Virus record (IMG/VR): IMGVR_UViG_3300035682_000087
Span: 1 to 38,212 of that record
Reading direction: 5' to 3' (one strand)
DNA length: 38,212 bases
From: a virus
The translations under genes were made by a program, and so were the position numbers. Positions 20,189 through 29,356 of the stretch are shown piece by piece; the stretch's first letter is position 1; each line of letters begins with the position of its first letter. The notes beneath the pieces are model-generated. The model was not told the origin of the DNA. It ran no database searches and saw only the letters and a program-made list of their open reading frames with translations.

Positions 20189-21910
20189 TTATTTCTTCGT
20201 GGGAGCCTTGTACCCAAGACGGCGCAGCGCGTCTGGGTCCATGCCAGACTGTCTTACCAGCATATCCCAATCTTCCGCGTCAACCGCTCCACTGCCGATT
20301 TTCTCCGCAAGACCCTGCAAGAAGTTGCCTTGGTTAATCGACAGCGTGCCACTGGCAATCAACTCGCTTGCCTTGTTTGAGCGGGCTGCCTCGTCCGCTT
20401 CCCTGTTCCGAAGATCAAGCTGGGCATCGTCGTACGCCTTCTTGTCGTCGATCTCAATGCCGCGCAACCGTGCGTCGGCCTTGATCTGCTCGGCCTTGAC
20501 CTGAATCTCGTACAAGCTAAGGCCGGACTCAATGGCAAGACGGTTCTGCTCTTGCGTCATGTTGGCCCGAGCAATGTTCTCACGCGACGAAATCTCGGCG
20601 TAGCCTTGTCGCAACTGTCCGTTCTGGTACTGTGCTGTCGCCTCATCTCGGGCCTGCTGCAAGTTTAGAGAGCGGCCTTGGATTGCGGCTTCCTGCTGAA
20701 GCTCGGCAGCCCTGAACTCAATATCGGCCTGCGCTTGCTGTGCTTGCGTGTTCGCCTGGAACGTCCCTAAGTCCTGTGTCCCGGCCAACCCAGCCAAGTC
20801 GGACATGGTGGTCAAGTACAACTGACGGTTCTTCGCTTCTGCGTCAGCCTGCTGCTGCATCAGCTCTGCTTCAAACGATGCAATGGCTCGCGCCTGCTGA
20901 CCCGCTAGGTCACCGTATCTGCCGCCACCGATAGACGAGGCGCTCAAGCCGCGTGCGGCCAGTTCCTCTTCCAGCTTTGACCGCTCTGCCCCATACTGCG
21001 CGGACAAGTCAGCGGACTTTGCGGCTCTCGCCGCTTCGTACGCTTGATTCTGAATCTCAGCCGGACCCTTGGCAATCACACCAAGCTGCTCCTCAAGCAT
21101 CTTCCGAAGCGCCATCGCCTGCTCGCTGCCCATGTACTTCTCAAAGTCTGGGATCGACTTCCGAAGTTCGTCAATGTTCGGCAACCCAGACAGCGGCGGC
21201 GGGGCCTTGTACGTAACGCTATCGCCCGTAGGGATTGCCGTTCCCGGCAACGTGACCGCCTTCGTCACCGCAACCGTAAGCGTCGGGATGTTTACCGTCG
21301 TATCCGTAGGCTTCCGTGTGGTGACCGGAGGGCGTGTCGTAGCGACAACCGTTGGCGTGGTCGTAGGAGGAAGCGTCTGAATAGGATTGGTAACGCGAGG
21401 CGTTCCCGTTCCTGTCGGAGTAGGGGTTGGTATTGGAGTCACAACTGGGCGAGAAACCTTATCGTCCGTTCCTTTGTCCCAATCTCCGTCGCTTTTAAGC
21501 GGGGCCACCTGCGCTTGCACTTTATCCAAGAACGACGCCCCTGTTGGGGGAGCCGCGCCTTGAGGCGGCGTTTCGCCACCTTGATACGAGAACGACGACG
21601 GCGCACCGCTAAAGTCGATGCCGCCAAGAGCGTTTGGCGCAACGTTCTCTGCGGGAATGTTCAACTGCTGCGCGAGTCTTTGCGCGAGCGTTGGCTCGCC
21701 AAGGACAGGCGCGGTCGTCACAGGCGCAGGGCGAGCAATCCCCTGCTTCTGCATATCCGCAAAGTTCTGCGTGCCACCCATAATCGGGGCTGATTTTGGC
21801 TTTGCTCCAGCAGCCTTCGGGCCCCCAAGGGCGGCACTGGCCCCCTTGTTCCCGTATAGCTGCTGCTCTGGGCTCGGCAGTGAACCGAAGGCGGTGTTAA
21901 AGGTTGCCAT
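20189..21910 (-). CDS. Large helical internal virion-type protein (573 aa)
   Basis: An N-terminal Ala/Gly/Pro region is followed by a Thr/Pro low-complexity linker (about 155-215: PTPTGTGTPRVTN, TTTPTVVATTRPPVTTRKP) and then by some 300 residues of Gln/Ala-rich coiled coil (AGQQARAIASFEAELMQQQA; IEFRAAELQQEAAIQGRSLN). The C-terminus, SGMDPDALRRLGY, is polar. Such architecture fits an elongated ejection or tail-needle-like virion protein. No homologue is recognised and no enzyme motif seen. Confidence 0.5.
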   Translation of the reverse strand: MATFNTAFGSLPSPEQQLYGNKGASAALGGPKAAGAKPKSAPIMGGTQNFADMQKQGIARPAPVTTAPVLGEPTLAQRLAQQLNIPAENVAPNALGGIDFSGAPSSFSYQGGETPPQGAAPPTGASFLDKVQAQVAPLKSDGDWDKGTDDKVSRPVVTPIPTPTPTGTGTPRVTNPIQTLPPTTTPTVVATTRPPVTTRKPTDTTVNIPTLTVAVTKAVTLPGTAIPTGDSVTYKAPPPLSGLPNIDELRKSIPDFEKYMGSEQAMALRKMLEEQLGVIAKGPAEIQNQAYEAARAAKSADLSAQYGAERSKLEEELAARGLSASSIGGGRYGDLAGQQARAIASFEAELMQQQADAEAKNRQLYLTTMSDLAGLAGTQDLGTFQANTQAQQAQADIEFRAAELQQEAAIQGRSLNLQQARDEATAQYQNGQLRQGYAEISSRENIARANMTQEQNRLAIESGLSLYEIQVKAEQIKADARLRGIEIDDKKAYDDAQLDLRNREADEAARSNKASELIASGTLSINQGNFLQGLAEKIGSGAVDAEDWDMLVRQSGMDPDALRRLGYKAPTKK

Positions 21911-22683
21911 TATGCGACCGCTCCACCCGTGAACATGGCGCGATACTTTGCGCGGTTCGCACGGATGCGCTCGGCTTCCTTCTGCTTCCGCTCTTCTTCA
22001 GCCGCGTCAAGCCCATAGTTCCGGCCAAACTCGCTCTCGCGCTGCTGCATCGTTTCGCTGAACTGACGCTTGTTTTCCGCTGCGGCCTCATCGGCGGCTT
22101 GCTGGGCAATATCTTCGCTTCGCACGCCCATAATGCCTTTGCCAAGGCCAGTCAGCAGCGTCTTGTTCTGCTCGATCTTCCCTTCTTTGCCAAACAGCCC
22201 GCCAAGGCTTTCAAGGCTAAACCGCTTGCCAGGCACAGAGATATTCCCAGCGCCACCCAAGGTCGGCTGATAGCTGCCAATTGCGCCGTAAGACGACGGC
22301 CCACCAGATGTCATCGCAACCTTTGGTGCGCCGGTAATCGGGTTCAGCATGGCAGGAGAAGCGGATGCACCAGCAGCGGGGGCGACCCCGCTAGACGCAG
22401 CCCCAGTAAACAGCTTGGAGAGGCCACCCTGCGCGGATTCGCCCATCTTGCCGCCCGCGTACCCAGAAAGGCCACCAAGGGCCGCGCCTTTTACGTCAAG
22501 CCCGATGCCTCTCTTGCCAGGGCGATCCAAGCCGCCCATCGCCGCGCCAAGACTAGCACCGATCCACGGAGCCATGGCAGCATTCACGCCAGGGATAAAA
22601 GCAGCGGCCATTGGCGCAACCGCCTTAATCACTTTCTTGTTGCGGTCCCACATCCCCGCCAACCCACCACGCTTCCGTGCCAT
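21910..22683 (-). CDS. Glycine-zipper virion protein (257 aa), possible ejection channel
   Basis: After a basic N-terminus (MARKRGGLAGMWDRNKK) comes a hydrophobic, glycine-zipper region (AVAPMAAAFIPGVNAAMAP, IGASLGAAMGGL, GAALGGLSGYAGGKMG), then a Gly/Ser linker, and a charged coiled-coil C-terminus (AAEEERKQKEAERIRANR). This combination is common in podophage head-internal proteins that enter the cell envelope. TAATG-like abutment with its neighbour. Role inferred. Confidence 0.5.
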   Translation of the reverse strand: MARKRGGLAGMWDRNKKVIKAVAPMAAAFIPGVNAAMAPWIGASLGAAMGGLDRPGKRGIGLDVKGAALGGLSGYAGGKMGESAQGGLSKLFTGAASSGVAPAAGASASPAMLNPITGAPKVAMTSGGPSSYGAIGSYQPTLGGAGNISVPGKRFSLESLGGLFGKEGKIEQNKTLLTGLGKGIMGVRSEDIAQQAADEAAAENKRQFSETMQQRESEFGRNYGLDAAEEERKQKEAERIRANRAKYRAMFTGGAVA

Positions 22684-22701
22684 GTGCGCTCTCCTCTTCG
22701 G

Positions 22702-23427
22702 TTAAATCTTTTCGATGGTCGCAATGATCGACGCCGTTGACGGCGCGAATGCTGGAGCAGGAACCGCCTGCAACGAAACGGACAAGTTTCCAACGGCCCA
22801 GTACAGTTGGATGTAGTCGTTGGCGTTCAACGGCAGATAATAATTCCAGCTTGGCAAGCTGTGCCCGTCTGCTGACCCATGACGCTTTGGCACAGAAACC
22901 TGACCGGCTGACCCAACGACATTCGCGCCGTTCTTGCGAATCCAAACCCACACGTCCTGCTCGCTGGAGTCCGTGTTGGTAAACTGGCCGCTCCACTGAA
23001 GGTTGTAGGTGCCTCCAGATGGCACGATAATCCTTGAGCTAGACGCCAGCGTTACGCCAGACTCCACGTCAATCGTGTTGAACGTGAACAGTGTCGGGGT
23101 ATTGATTGCTGAAACCACTTGATCTGTGGTGTCTTGCCATGCGCCGTACGAAGATGGCGTTCCGCCAACTTGGTGCCAGCTTCCCCCAGAGTAAAAATAC
23201 AACTCGTCTGTATCCGTAGCGACATACATCCCCCCGTCTGGCAAACTTACCGGACGAGCAGAAAGTAGCCCAGACTGGACGTGGATAGACGGGTCAGCGT
23301 CATGCGCGTTGTACGCGGTGCGGAGGGTGTTGTCGTTCCCCCGCACCACGTTGGCATCAACTAGCCCAGACGCCGCAATGACCGGCCCAACAAACGTGTT
23401 GACTGCGTGTGAGCCGACCGTTGCCAT
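22702..23427 (-). CDS. Tail fibre/receptor-binding protein with C1q-like head (241 aa)
   Basis: Residues 1-90 form an N-terminal module with VRGNDNTLRTAYNAHD, IHVQSGLL and GGMYVATDTDELYFYSGGSW, shared with the protein at 25733-26689. The C-terminal 140 residues (VTLASSSRIIVPSGGTYNLQ, VWVWIRKNGANVVG, YYLPLNANDYIQLYWAVGN) match C1q/TNF-type jelly-roll domains found in phage fibres. It probably binds a surface receptor as a trimer. Confidence 0.8.
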   Translation of the reverse strand: MATVGSHAVNTFVGPVIAASGLVDANVVRGNDNTLRTAYNAHDADPSIHVQSGLLSARPVSLPDGGMYVATDTDELYFYSGGSWHQVGGTPSSYGAWQDTTDQVVSAINTPTLFTFNTIDVESGVTLASSSRIIVPSGGTYNLQWSGQFTNTDSSEQDVWVWIRKNGANVVGSAGQVSVPKRHGSADGHSLPSWNYYLPLNANDYIQLYWAVGNLSVSLQAVPAPAFAPSTASIIATIEKI

Positions 23428-23429
23428 CG

Positions 23430-23666
23430 TTACGCGGGCACCGCAGCAACCGCCACATCCTCAACCGGGACACTCAGCGCCACCGCAACCGCCGCACAGA
23501 GTTCCGCGTCAGTCCAGTTGTTCGGAAGCGTCGAGGATACCAGCGACACCACCTGCTGTACGGTCGTCGCACCAGCCACCGTGTCGGCCACAATCACGCA
23601 ATGCGCGTCCGTCGTGCCAGTGCCGTACTGAATCGAAGCCGTCTGAATCGTAATCGGGGCGCTCAT
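23430..23666 (-). CDS. Small virion-associated protein (78 aa)
   Basis: The ATG at 23666 overlaps the TGA of the S74 fibre gene. The product starts MSAPITIQTASIQYGTGTTD and is Ala/Val/Thr-rich with a helical C-terminus (DAELCAAVAVALSVPVEDVA). Fibre assembly factor or minor structural protein by position; no family recognised. Confidence 0.55.
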   Translation of the reverse strand: MSAPITIQTASIQYGTGTTDAHCVIVADTVAGATTVQQVVSLVSSTLPNNWTDAELCAAVAVALSVPVEDVAVAAVPA

Positions 23667-24847
23667 CGTCCTAGCTCCTGCTTCAGGGTTTCCACCGTGG
23701 CGCTCAACTGCTGCACCGCATTCACTAGATACCACAACACCGCGTCCGTGCTCACGCTCTTCACGCCGTCGCTCGTCTCATTCACGCACTCGGGCAGCAT
23801 CTCTTGTGCGATGACGCCCAGCTGTACGCCCGGCTTGTCAATCGCGGCAGAGGCGGGAAGCTCGGTGACTTCACTCGCGGGACGATACGTGAAGTTCCGC
23901 ACACGGATCGCGTTGATCTTATCCAAACCATCGTGGTTGTCCGCGATGTCGCGCTTGAGTCGCTCGTCCGACGTGACTTCCCACGTCGTCACGTTCTTCT
24001 CGTTGTACGCGCCCGCAGTGCCACCGATAAACGCCGTATTGTCGCCCTTGCTCACCAGCGCCTCACCGATCACAATTTGGTCAACGGCCCCGACTGCCGA
24101 CACGCCGGCCTGCCTGCCAATGATTGTGTTGCGGCTGCCAGTCGTCAGCGTGCTTGCTGCGCTACGGCCAATGATGGTGTTTTCCCCACCAGTTGTAACG
24201 GCTACGCCAGCCGACCGACCAATCGCGGTGTTGTCGTTGCCAGAAGTCGCAACATTTAACGCAGCAGCTCCCAAGGCAGTGCAGGCATTCCCTCCGTTTA
24301 ACCCGGACAATGCGCCCGCCCCAATAGCTGTTGCGCTGCCTGTCGCGCTAGAGTTTGTCAGCAGTGCGTTGTTGCCGACTGCTGTACACCCCGTTGCTGT
24401 AACGTTTGACTGCATCGCGCCAGCGCCAATCGCAATGTTTTCGTTGCCCGTCGTATTTGCGTTTAACGCGTTTGGGCCAACTGCCACGTTGGTGGCAATA
24501 GCCCCTGCCCCTCGCCCAACACGAACGCCAGCCGCAAACACGTCAGCAGACGTGTACACGTTGCGCGGTCGAGCCGACGCCACTGCGCCGATGTCGTGCG
24601 TCGCGTCAGCCAAGAACGACACCGCGCCGCGCAATGTGGTCGTGCCCGTCACGTTGAGCGTGGCGCAGGTCAGGTCGTCAAAGACGGGATCAATCGTGCC
24701 ACCCGCCAGTACATAGTCCTGCAACTGCGAAAGCGTCAGCGAGTAGGTGTTACTGTCTGCGGTGTTGTAAAACGCCACCTTGTCGGCTGCTGAGATCAGC
24801 GCGGTAGGCGTAGGGTTTAGGCTATCAATGTCACTAGCGTTGTTCAT
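23663..24847 (-). CDS. Tail fibre with S74 intramolecular chaperone (394 aa)
   Basis: The middle (about 95-285) has YadA-head-like repeats (GNENIAIGAGAMQSN, GNDNTAIGRSAG, GGENTIIGRSA, GSRNTIIGRQAG). The C-terminus TSDERLKRDIADN, LGVIAQEMLPE and AVLWYLVNAVQQL is the peptidase S74/endosialidase chaperone, which trimerises the fibre and then cleaves itself off just before the Ser of SDERLK. The N-terminus attaches to the virion. Confidence 0.92.
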   Translation of the reverse strand: MNNASDIDSLNPTPTALISAADKVAFYNTADSNTYSLTLSQLQDYVLAGGTIDPVFDDLTCATLNVTGTTTLRGAVSFLADATHDIGAVASARPRNVYTSADVFAAGVRVGRGAGAIATNVAVGPNALNANTTGNENIAIGAGAMQSNVTATGCTAVGNNALLTNSSATGSATAIGAGALSGLNGGNACTALGAAALNVATSGNDNTAIGRSAGVAVTTGGENTIIGRSAASTLTTGSRNTIIGRQAGVSAVGAVDQIVIGEALVSKGDNTAFIGGTAGAYNEKNVTTWEVTSDERLKRDIADNHDGLDKINAIRVRNFTYRPASEVTELPASAAIDKPGVQLGVIAQEMLPECVNETSDGVKSVSTDAVLWYLVNAVQQLSATVETLKQELGR

Positions 24848-24869
24848 CTGTCCTCCTTGGGTGCCAAGG

Positions 24870-25736
24870 TTAAAGATTGCCTACGTTCGTAGACGGGAAC
24901 GACCGACCACTCCCCCACAGAATGCGAACGGCTCCACCCGCTCCGCTGCCGCCAGCGTAGTCGGTAGCTGTACTGTCGTCATATGCGCCACGCCCGCCGC
25001 CTCCGCCATATAAGCCTCCAGCGCCTCCTAAGAAGTCATCTGGCGCACTCCCTCCGCTTGCTCCACTTGACCCACCACCACCACCACCACCGCCTGCTGC
25101 GCCAGCGACACCGTTGCTGCCTTGCCCAAGCAGTCCAACGCCACCACCACCGCCGCCGGGGTAGTTGTAGTTCGGCGCAGTCCCTCGATCTCCACTCCCG
25201 CCACCACCGCCACTCCCACCAGTGCCAGCAAATCCAGCTTCTCCGGGGTCACCATAAGACGGGGGGTTATCTCCACCCGCCCCACCGTTCCCAGCGTAGC
25301 CTGCCGCACCACCTCCACCGCCGTTGCCAGTGCCTGCGCCTCCGACGTAGCTCACCGAGCCCACGTTGGCACTGGCACTGCCACCGCCCTTGGCGCGGAG
25401 CAGGGCAGTCCCCCCGCGAGCAATGCTTGAATCGCCGCCATTAACGCGGGTTCCAGTAGCCCCAGCCCCACCAGCGCCAACTGCAATGGTCAAGGACTCG
25501 CCAGGGGTGACGGAAAGCGCGTTGTTGTACGACAACGACCCGCCAGCGCCGCCCTCGTACGTCCTCCCGCCCTGACCACCGCCAACCGCAAGCACGATCA
25601 GCGACGTGGCGCTATTCGGCACAAGCACCGTGTAGGTGCCAGCGGTGGTGTACGCGAACTGCCCAGAGGCTGCATCATCCAACGAGCGGAACCCGTTGGC
25701 CGATGCTGCCGCAAACGTCCCGACAACAGGGCTCAC
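24870..25736 (-). CDS. Glycine-rich adhesin (288 aa)
   Basis: After a beta N-terminal part with YTTAGTYTVLVPNSATSLIV, the chain is dominated by Gly-rich runs (residues about 90-260) resembling the polyglycine-II sandwich of T-even gp38/S16-type adhesins and other glycine-rich phage tips; it ends GAGGAVRILWGSGRSF, typical of this class. Receptor contact is its likely role. GTG start at 25736 overlaps the previous TGA (GTGA). Confidence 0.8.
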   Translation of the reverse strand: MSPVVGTFAAASANGFRSLDDAASGQFAYTTAGTYTVLVPNSATSLIVLAVGGGQGGRTYEGGAGGSLSYNNALSVTPGESLTIAVGAGGAGATGTRVNGGDSSIARGGTALLRAKGGGSASANVGSVSYVGGAGTGNGGGGGAAGYAGNGGAGGDNPPSYGDPGEAGFAGTGGSGGGGGSGDRGTAPNYNYPGGGGGGVGLLGQGSNGVAGAAGGGGGGGGSSGASGGSAPDDFLGGAGGLYGGGGGRGAYDDSTATDYAGGSGAGGAVRILWGSGRSFPSTNVGNL

Positions 25737-26689
25737 TTGTACTGGCTCCGAGACGCCAGCAGCGTAAACCCGCCAGACGTGCGAATAGCCGTGTAGGTGT
25801 ATGCGTCAATGGCGCTGGGGTTGCCAGCGATAACCGCGACCCCGCCAACCCACTTTGGCGTGATGGACGACCCGTCGATCTGGTGGGCAGACGGGTAGTA
25901 TGCCGTGGCTCCGTTTGTGGCGAGGAACACCACCGTCAGGCTCTGCCCGACCGACATCATGGTTGATAGTGCCACGCCAGACGACCCGCGCAGATTGAAC
26001 GTCCAGTTGCCAGAGGCGTCGGTCGTGTAGTACAACACCGCCTGCGTCAGCGCATCGTAGTTGATGGTGCCTGTTGCTGCCGTTGCCGACACCGTGACCT
26101 TCTCTAGCGCCTGCTGCAACGTCAGCGTGTTGGACAGCGACGTGGCTGCCAGCGTTGACGCTCCGCTGACAGCTAGAGACGTGAGCGTCCCAGTGCTCGT
26201 CAGAGAGGACGTGACGATACTCGAAGGGAGCGTCGTCCCCGTCAGGCTTGAGGAAGCCAATGTGCCAGCCAAGCTGGTTGCGGTCACAGACCCAGCAATG
26301 GTGGCGTTGCCCGACAGGAACAGATTGCGCCATCGCGTAGCCGTCACGCCAACGTCATACGTGGCAGTTGCTGACGGCAGGATGTCTGACGCAATGACGG
26401 CAAAGTACCCGGCGTTGAGATATGAAATTTCTTGCCACGCCGACCCGTTGTCGTACCACAGCTTCACGCTGCCCGTGTCGGTGGTCAGCCACTTCCGGCC
26501 AATTGTGCCCGCCGCAGGGCGAGAGGCGAGGGCAGACGACTGAAGGTGAATGCCTCCGTCGTCGTCATGCGAAATGTACGCCGCTCGCATCGTGTTGTCG
26601 TTGCCTTTGACAATCCCGGCGTCTAGCGGGTCACCGTTTGTTGGGTTAACAAATGCAGCCAACCCGTGCTGCCCAATTGTTTCTGCCAT
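25733..26689 (-). CDS. Tail fibre protein (318 aa), shares N-terminal module
   Basis: The N-terminal 90 residues (MAETIGQHGLAAFVNPTNGD, VKGNDNTMRAAYISHDDDG, LTTDTGSVKLWYDNGSAW) are homologous to those of the protein at 22702-23427. Thr/Ser/Leu-rich repeats follow (about 130-190, SLTSTGTLTSLAVSG), then a beta domain with GVALSTMMSVGQSLTVVFLA. It ends SGGFTLLASRSQYK. A short fibre; receptor unknown. Confidence 0.8.
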   Translation of the reverse strand: MAETIGQHGLAAFVNPTNGDPLDAGIVKGNDNTMRAAYISHDDDGGIHLQSSALASRPAAGTIGRKWLTTDTGSVKLWYDNGSAWQEISYLNAGYFAVIASDILPSATATYDVGVTATRWRNLFLSGNATIAGSVTATSLAGTLASSSLTGTTLPSSIVTSSLTSTGTLTSLAVSGASTLAATSLSNTLTLQQALEKVTVSATAATGTINYDALTQAVLYYTTDASGNWTFNLRGSSGVALSTMMSVGQSLTVVFLATNGATAYYPSAHQIDGSSITPKWVGGVAVIAGNPSAIDAYTYTAIRTSGGFTLLASRSQYK

Positions 26690-26691
26690 CG

Positions 26692-28215
26692 TTAACGCCT
26701 CCCAAGGGCAAAGGTCTGAAGCTGAAAGCGGCTAAACGTCGGCAGGTACGTGCTTGTGTCGATAATGCTGATGTCCACGTAATACCCTGTCCCGCCCATC
26801 TGCACGCGATAATTTTGGCTGCTTGCTCCGCTCCACGATGCGCCTGTGGTCCATGTGCCAACTCCCCACGTTCCAGACGTTGAAGGGGGCAAGGTTTGGC
26901 TTTCGGCAATCGTCCCGGTGCTCCACCCGACCGAGCAGGACGCAGACCCGTTTAACTGCGCGGTGAGGTACGCATAGCGATACGCTTTTGCCATCGCTTC
27001 GTCCCCGCAGTACATCCGACGAAGCTGGGCCACCATGCTGTACGCTGTCCCGCCCGTGCCGTCTGCGCTGACGTTATCCATGTTGATCGACGGCGCGTCA
27101 CAGCGGCTCACCCAGCCAGACGCATCGCCACGCAGCATGATTGGCAAGCCCGAGGTATCGGACGCCTCAAACAGGGCCGTCGTGTCAGGACTGATCCATC
27201 CCGTATTCCACGGGCCGCTCCACGATTGCAGCAGCGTGTGGTACTGGTAGCAGCCAACCGTGGGGATCGTGATCCACAGCTCACGGGTTGCGCGATTAAT
27301 GCCAGCGCGAATCTGGCTAAACTGTGTGGTGCTTAACGAGCGCAGAATCGGGAGCAGCGGGTCTGGCGTCTGCACGGTGGCGACTGGAGCGACTTCTGCT
27401 TCGTTGCAGCGGTACATCCCGCGCTCCGAGATAAAGTACGCCACCGATCCCACGGGGACGATGCTCTTTGGCGCGATCAGCCCCACGTCTGACGCAATGC
27501 CAGCCGGCGAAACGGTGATGTCGTCCTGGCCGTATCCGGTCAAACGGGACACGCCGCGACGGTGGAAGATCAGCAGCGACGTGGCAAGACTGACAAGCCC
27601 GACCACCCCTTCGTTGCCAAACGTCCGTACCACGATCTGCCCGCCGCCAGACGAGCCGTTGCCCAGCGTGTCGCCATTGTTGAGCGACGAGTAGAAGATG
27701 CTATTGGGGAACGAGGCGTTGCCAGCAGACCACAGGCGTTGATTGTGAACGACACAGATGTCGCTGTTGACCGTGTCAGCAATGTCCACCGTTAGCGTCG
27801 TGCCGTTCCACTTATTGAGCAACCCGCCGTCGCTGATGTACACCACGTCGGCAGAGCTATCGCGGAACTGCGAGAAGGCAGGCTGCGTTGAGGTGGAGAG
27901 CGCCCCAGATCGTGCCGTCCACGCCATTGGCAAACTGGCAAAGGTCGTCGTGTACAGACCGCCGTTGACCACGGCCATGATCTGCGACGTACCGTCGGCC
28001 TTGTTCCACGTAAACCCGTTTGCCACGGGGAACGCCGCAATAGCCGCCGTAGACAGGCGCTGCGTCCCTCCACGCTTGGTAATCGCGCCAACGTCTGTCA
28101 GTCGCGCATTCTCGGTACGGCGAAGCTGGTTTGGCTGAAGGGCTGACACGTCACTGACCGTGTTCAGCCCACCATCCATGCTCATCTGCGCGTCCTGAAC
28201 CACCTCACGCGCCAT
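26692..28215 (-). CDS. Tail tubular protein B/stabilisation-like protein (507 aa)
   Basis: The N-terminus has QMSMDGGLNTVSDVSALQPN and TENARLTDVGAITKRGGTQR, the opening typical of podophage tail hub/stabilisation proteins (P22 gp10/T7 gp12-like). Repeating beta blades (VVYISDGGLLNKWNGTTL, HRRGVSRLTGYG, YFISERGMYRCN) suggest a beta-propeller. It forms the tail nozzle. ATG at 28215 overlaps the previous TAA. Confidence 0.75.
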   Translation of the reverse strand: MAREVVQDAQMSMDGGLNTVSDVSALQPNQLRRTENARLTDVGAITKRGGTQRLSTAAIAAFPVANGFTWNKADGTSQIMAVVNGGLYTTTFASLPMAWTARSGALSTSTQPAFSQFRDSSADVVYISDGGLLNKWNGTTLTVDIADTVNSDICVVHNQRLWSAGNASFPNSIFYSSLNNGDTLGNGSSGGGQIVVRTFGNEGVVGLVSLATSLLIFHRRGVSRLTGYGQDDITVSPAGIASDVGLIAPKSIVPVGSVAYFISERGMYRCNEAEVAPVATVQTPDPLLPILRSLSTTQFSQIRAGINRATRELWITIPTVGCYQYHTLLQSWSGPWNTGWISPDTTALFEASDTSGLPIMLRGDASGWVSRCDAPSINMDNVSADGTGGTAYSMVAQLRRMYCGDEAMAKAYRYAYLTAQLNGSASCSVGWSTGTIAESQTLPPSTSGTWGVGTWTTGASWSGASSQNYRVQMGGTGYYVDISIIDTSTYLPTFSRFQLQTFALGRR

Positions 28216-28898
28216 TAGCCGCCACCCCACTCGTACATACTGTCAGGGTAGGCCATGCGCGTCGGGCTAATCGTACGACGACGAATATCGTCCAGTAGAG
28301 CCTTCCGCTCATCGTCGGCCAGGCGCTTCAAGTCTGCCGCTGCGCGAGACTCTGCGCCGCCCTTCAGCAGCAACTGCGCTGCCGCTGCCCAGATAAGGAT
28401 GTACTCGGCGTTGTCCGGGTAATCCACCGTAGACGTGACGCTTGCCAACTGCGTTAACGTTGTTGGCTTGTAGTTCACGGCAACGTACACCGATGTCCCG
28501 GTTGCCACGGGCAACAACTGAATCGCCTGCCCAGCGACGTAGTACAGTCGCGGGTAGGTTGGCAAATAGGTGGTCGTCGTCGCCAGCGGGACACTTCGGA
28601 AATCCGTTTCCGTGTACAACACACTCCCGTCGTTGACCGACAGGATGCGGTACATATTCTGCTGTGTGTCGCCGCTGCCGCTGTTCATGGTGCTAAACGC
28701 AATCTTCCCGTCTGCGTCAGTGGACAGCAAACGCTGAGAAAACGTGTAGTACGGAGCCGCGTTAAGGATGTTTGACCATTCTGCGTCAAACACCGAGTTG
28801 AGCACCGCTTTGACAGTGCTGGTGGACCAGCGAGGGGACGACTCTGCGTCCATGTACTCGACTGTCCCGTCTATCAACGTCTGAAACGTGACCGCCAT
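28215..28898 (-). CDS. Head-tail adaptor/tail completion protein (227 aa)
   Basis: GGAGAGAG precedes the ATG at 28898. The product starts MAVTFQTLIDGTVEYMDAES and continues with an adaptor-like mix: helices (AVLNSVFDAEWSNILNAAPY), a beta domain, and a C-terminal helix pair (ILIWAAAAQLLLKGGAESRA, LKRLADDERKALLDDIRRR). The position between connector genes and the tail nozzle fits T7 gp11/P22 gp4-type adaptors. Confidence 0.6.
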   Translation of the reverse strand: MAVTFQTLIDGTVEYMDAESSPRWSTSTVKAVLNSVFDAEWSNILNAAPYYTFSQRLLSTDADGKIAFSTMNSGSGDTQQNMYRILSVNDGSVLYTETDFRSVPLATTTTYLPTYPRLYYVAGQAIQLLPVATGTSVYVAVNYKPTTLTQLASVTSTVDYPDNAEYILIWAAAAQLLLKGGAESRAAADLKRLADDERKALLDDIRRRTISPTRMAYPDSMYEWGGG

Positions 28899-28908
28899 GC
28901 GCTCTCTC

Positions 28909-29355
28909 CTACGAGATGATCTTGCGAGGACGGCCTCGACCACGCCGAGCCGTGGACGGGTCGGCGCTATCCAGCATATCGCCAATGGCTTCTTCCACGG
29001 CGCTGTTCACCACGCTGGTGTTGTAGCTCTCCACCGAGTTTGACAGCCGCTGGATGTCCTCCCGTGGGAAGGCGCGGACCATCTTGCTCAAGTACGCTGG
29101 CGCTTCGTCTACGGAGCAGCCAAGCGGAAGATACCCGATAATGTCGTACGCCATCTGGGCGTCATAACTCTCGTTCTGTACCCACTCCCAGCGACGGTCG
29201 TCAGGCTGCCACTCCATGCAGACGCCCCATGTGGGGACACCTGTGTCAATCAGTCGCAACTTCAACCCGCCATGCACCTCCCGAAGCCGCCGCTGAATTT
29301 CAGGCGACGGCTCGGGGATGCCCGCAGGATTCACCAGAATCACGGGCGACGGCAT
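28909..29355 (-). CDS. Virion-associated protein with C-terminal AT-hook-like motif (148 aa)
   Basis: The product starts MPSPVILVNPAGIPEPSPEI. The middle (GVCMEWQPDDRRWEWVQNES, then AYDIIGYLPLGCSVDEAPAY) is mixed alpha/beta. The C-terminus ends ARRGRGRPRKIIS, a good AT-hook (RGRP flanked by basic residues), which can bind the minor groove. Position among head-completion genes suggests contact with packaged DNA. ATG at 29355 follows the upstream TAA by one base. Confidence 0.6.
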   Translation of the reverse strand: MPSPVILVNPAGIPEPSPEIQRRLREVHGGLKLRLIDTGVPTWGVCMEWQPDDRRWEWVQNESYDAQMAYDIIGYLPLGCSVDEAPAYLSKMVRAFPREDIQRLSNSVESYNTSVVNSAVEEAIGDMLDSADPSTARRGRGRPRKIIS

Positions 29356-29356
29356 C

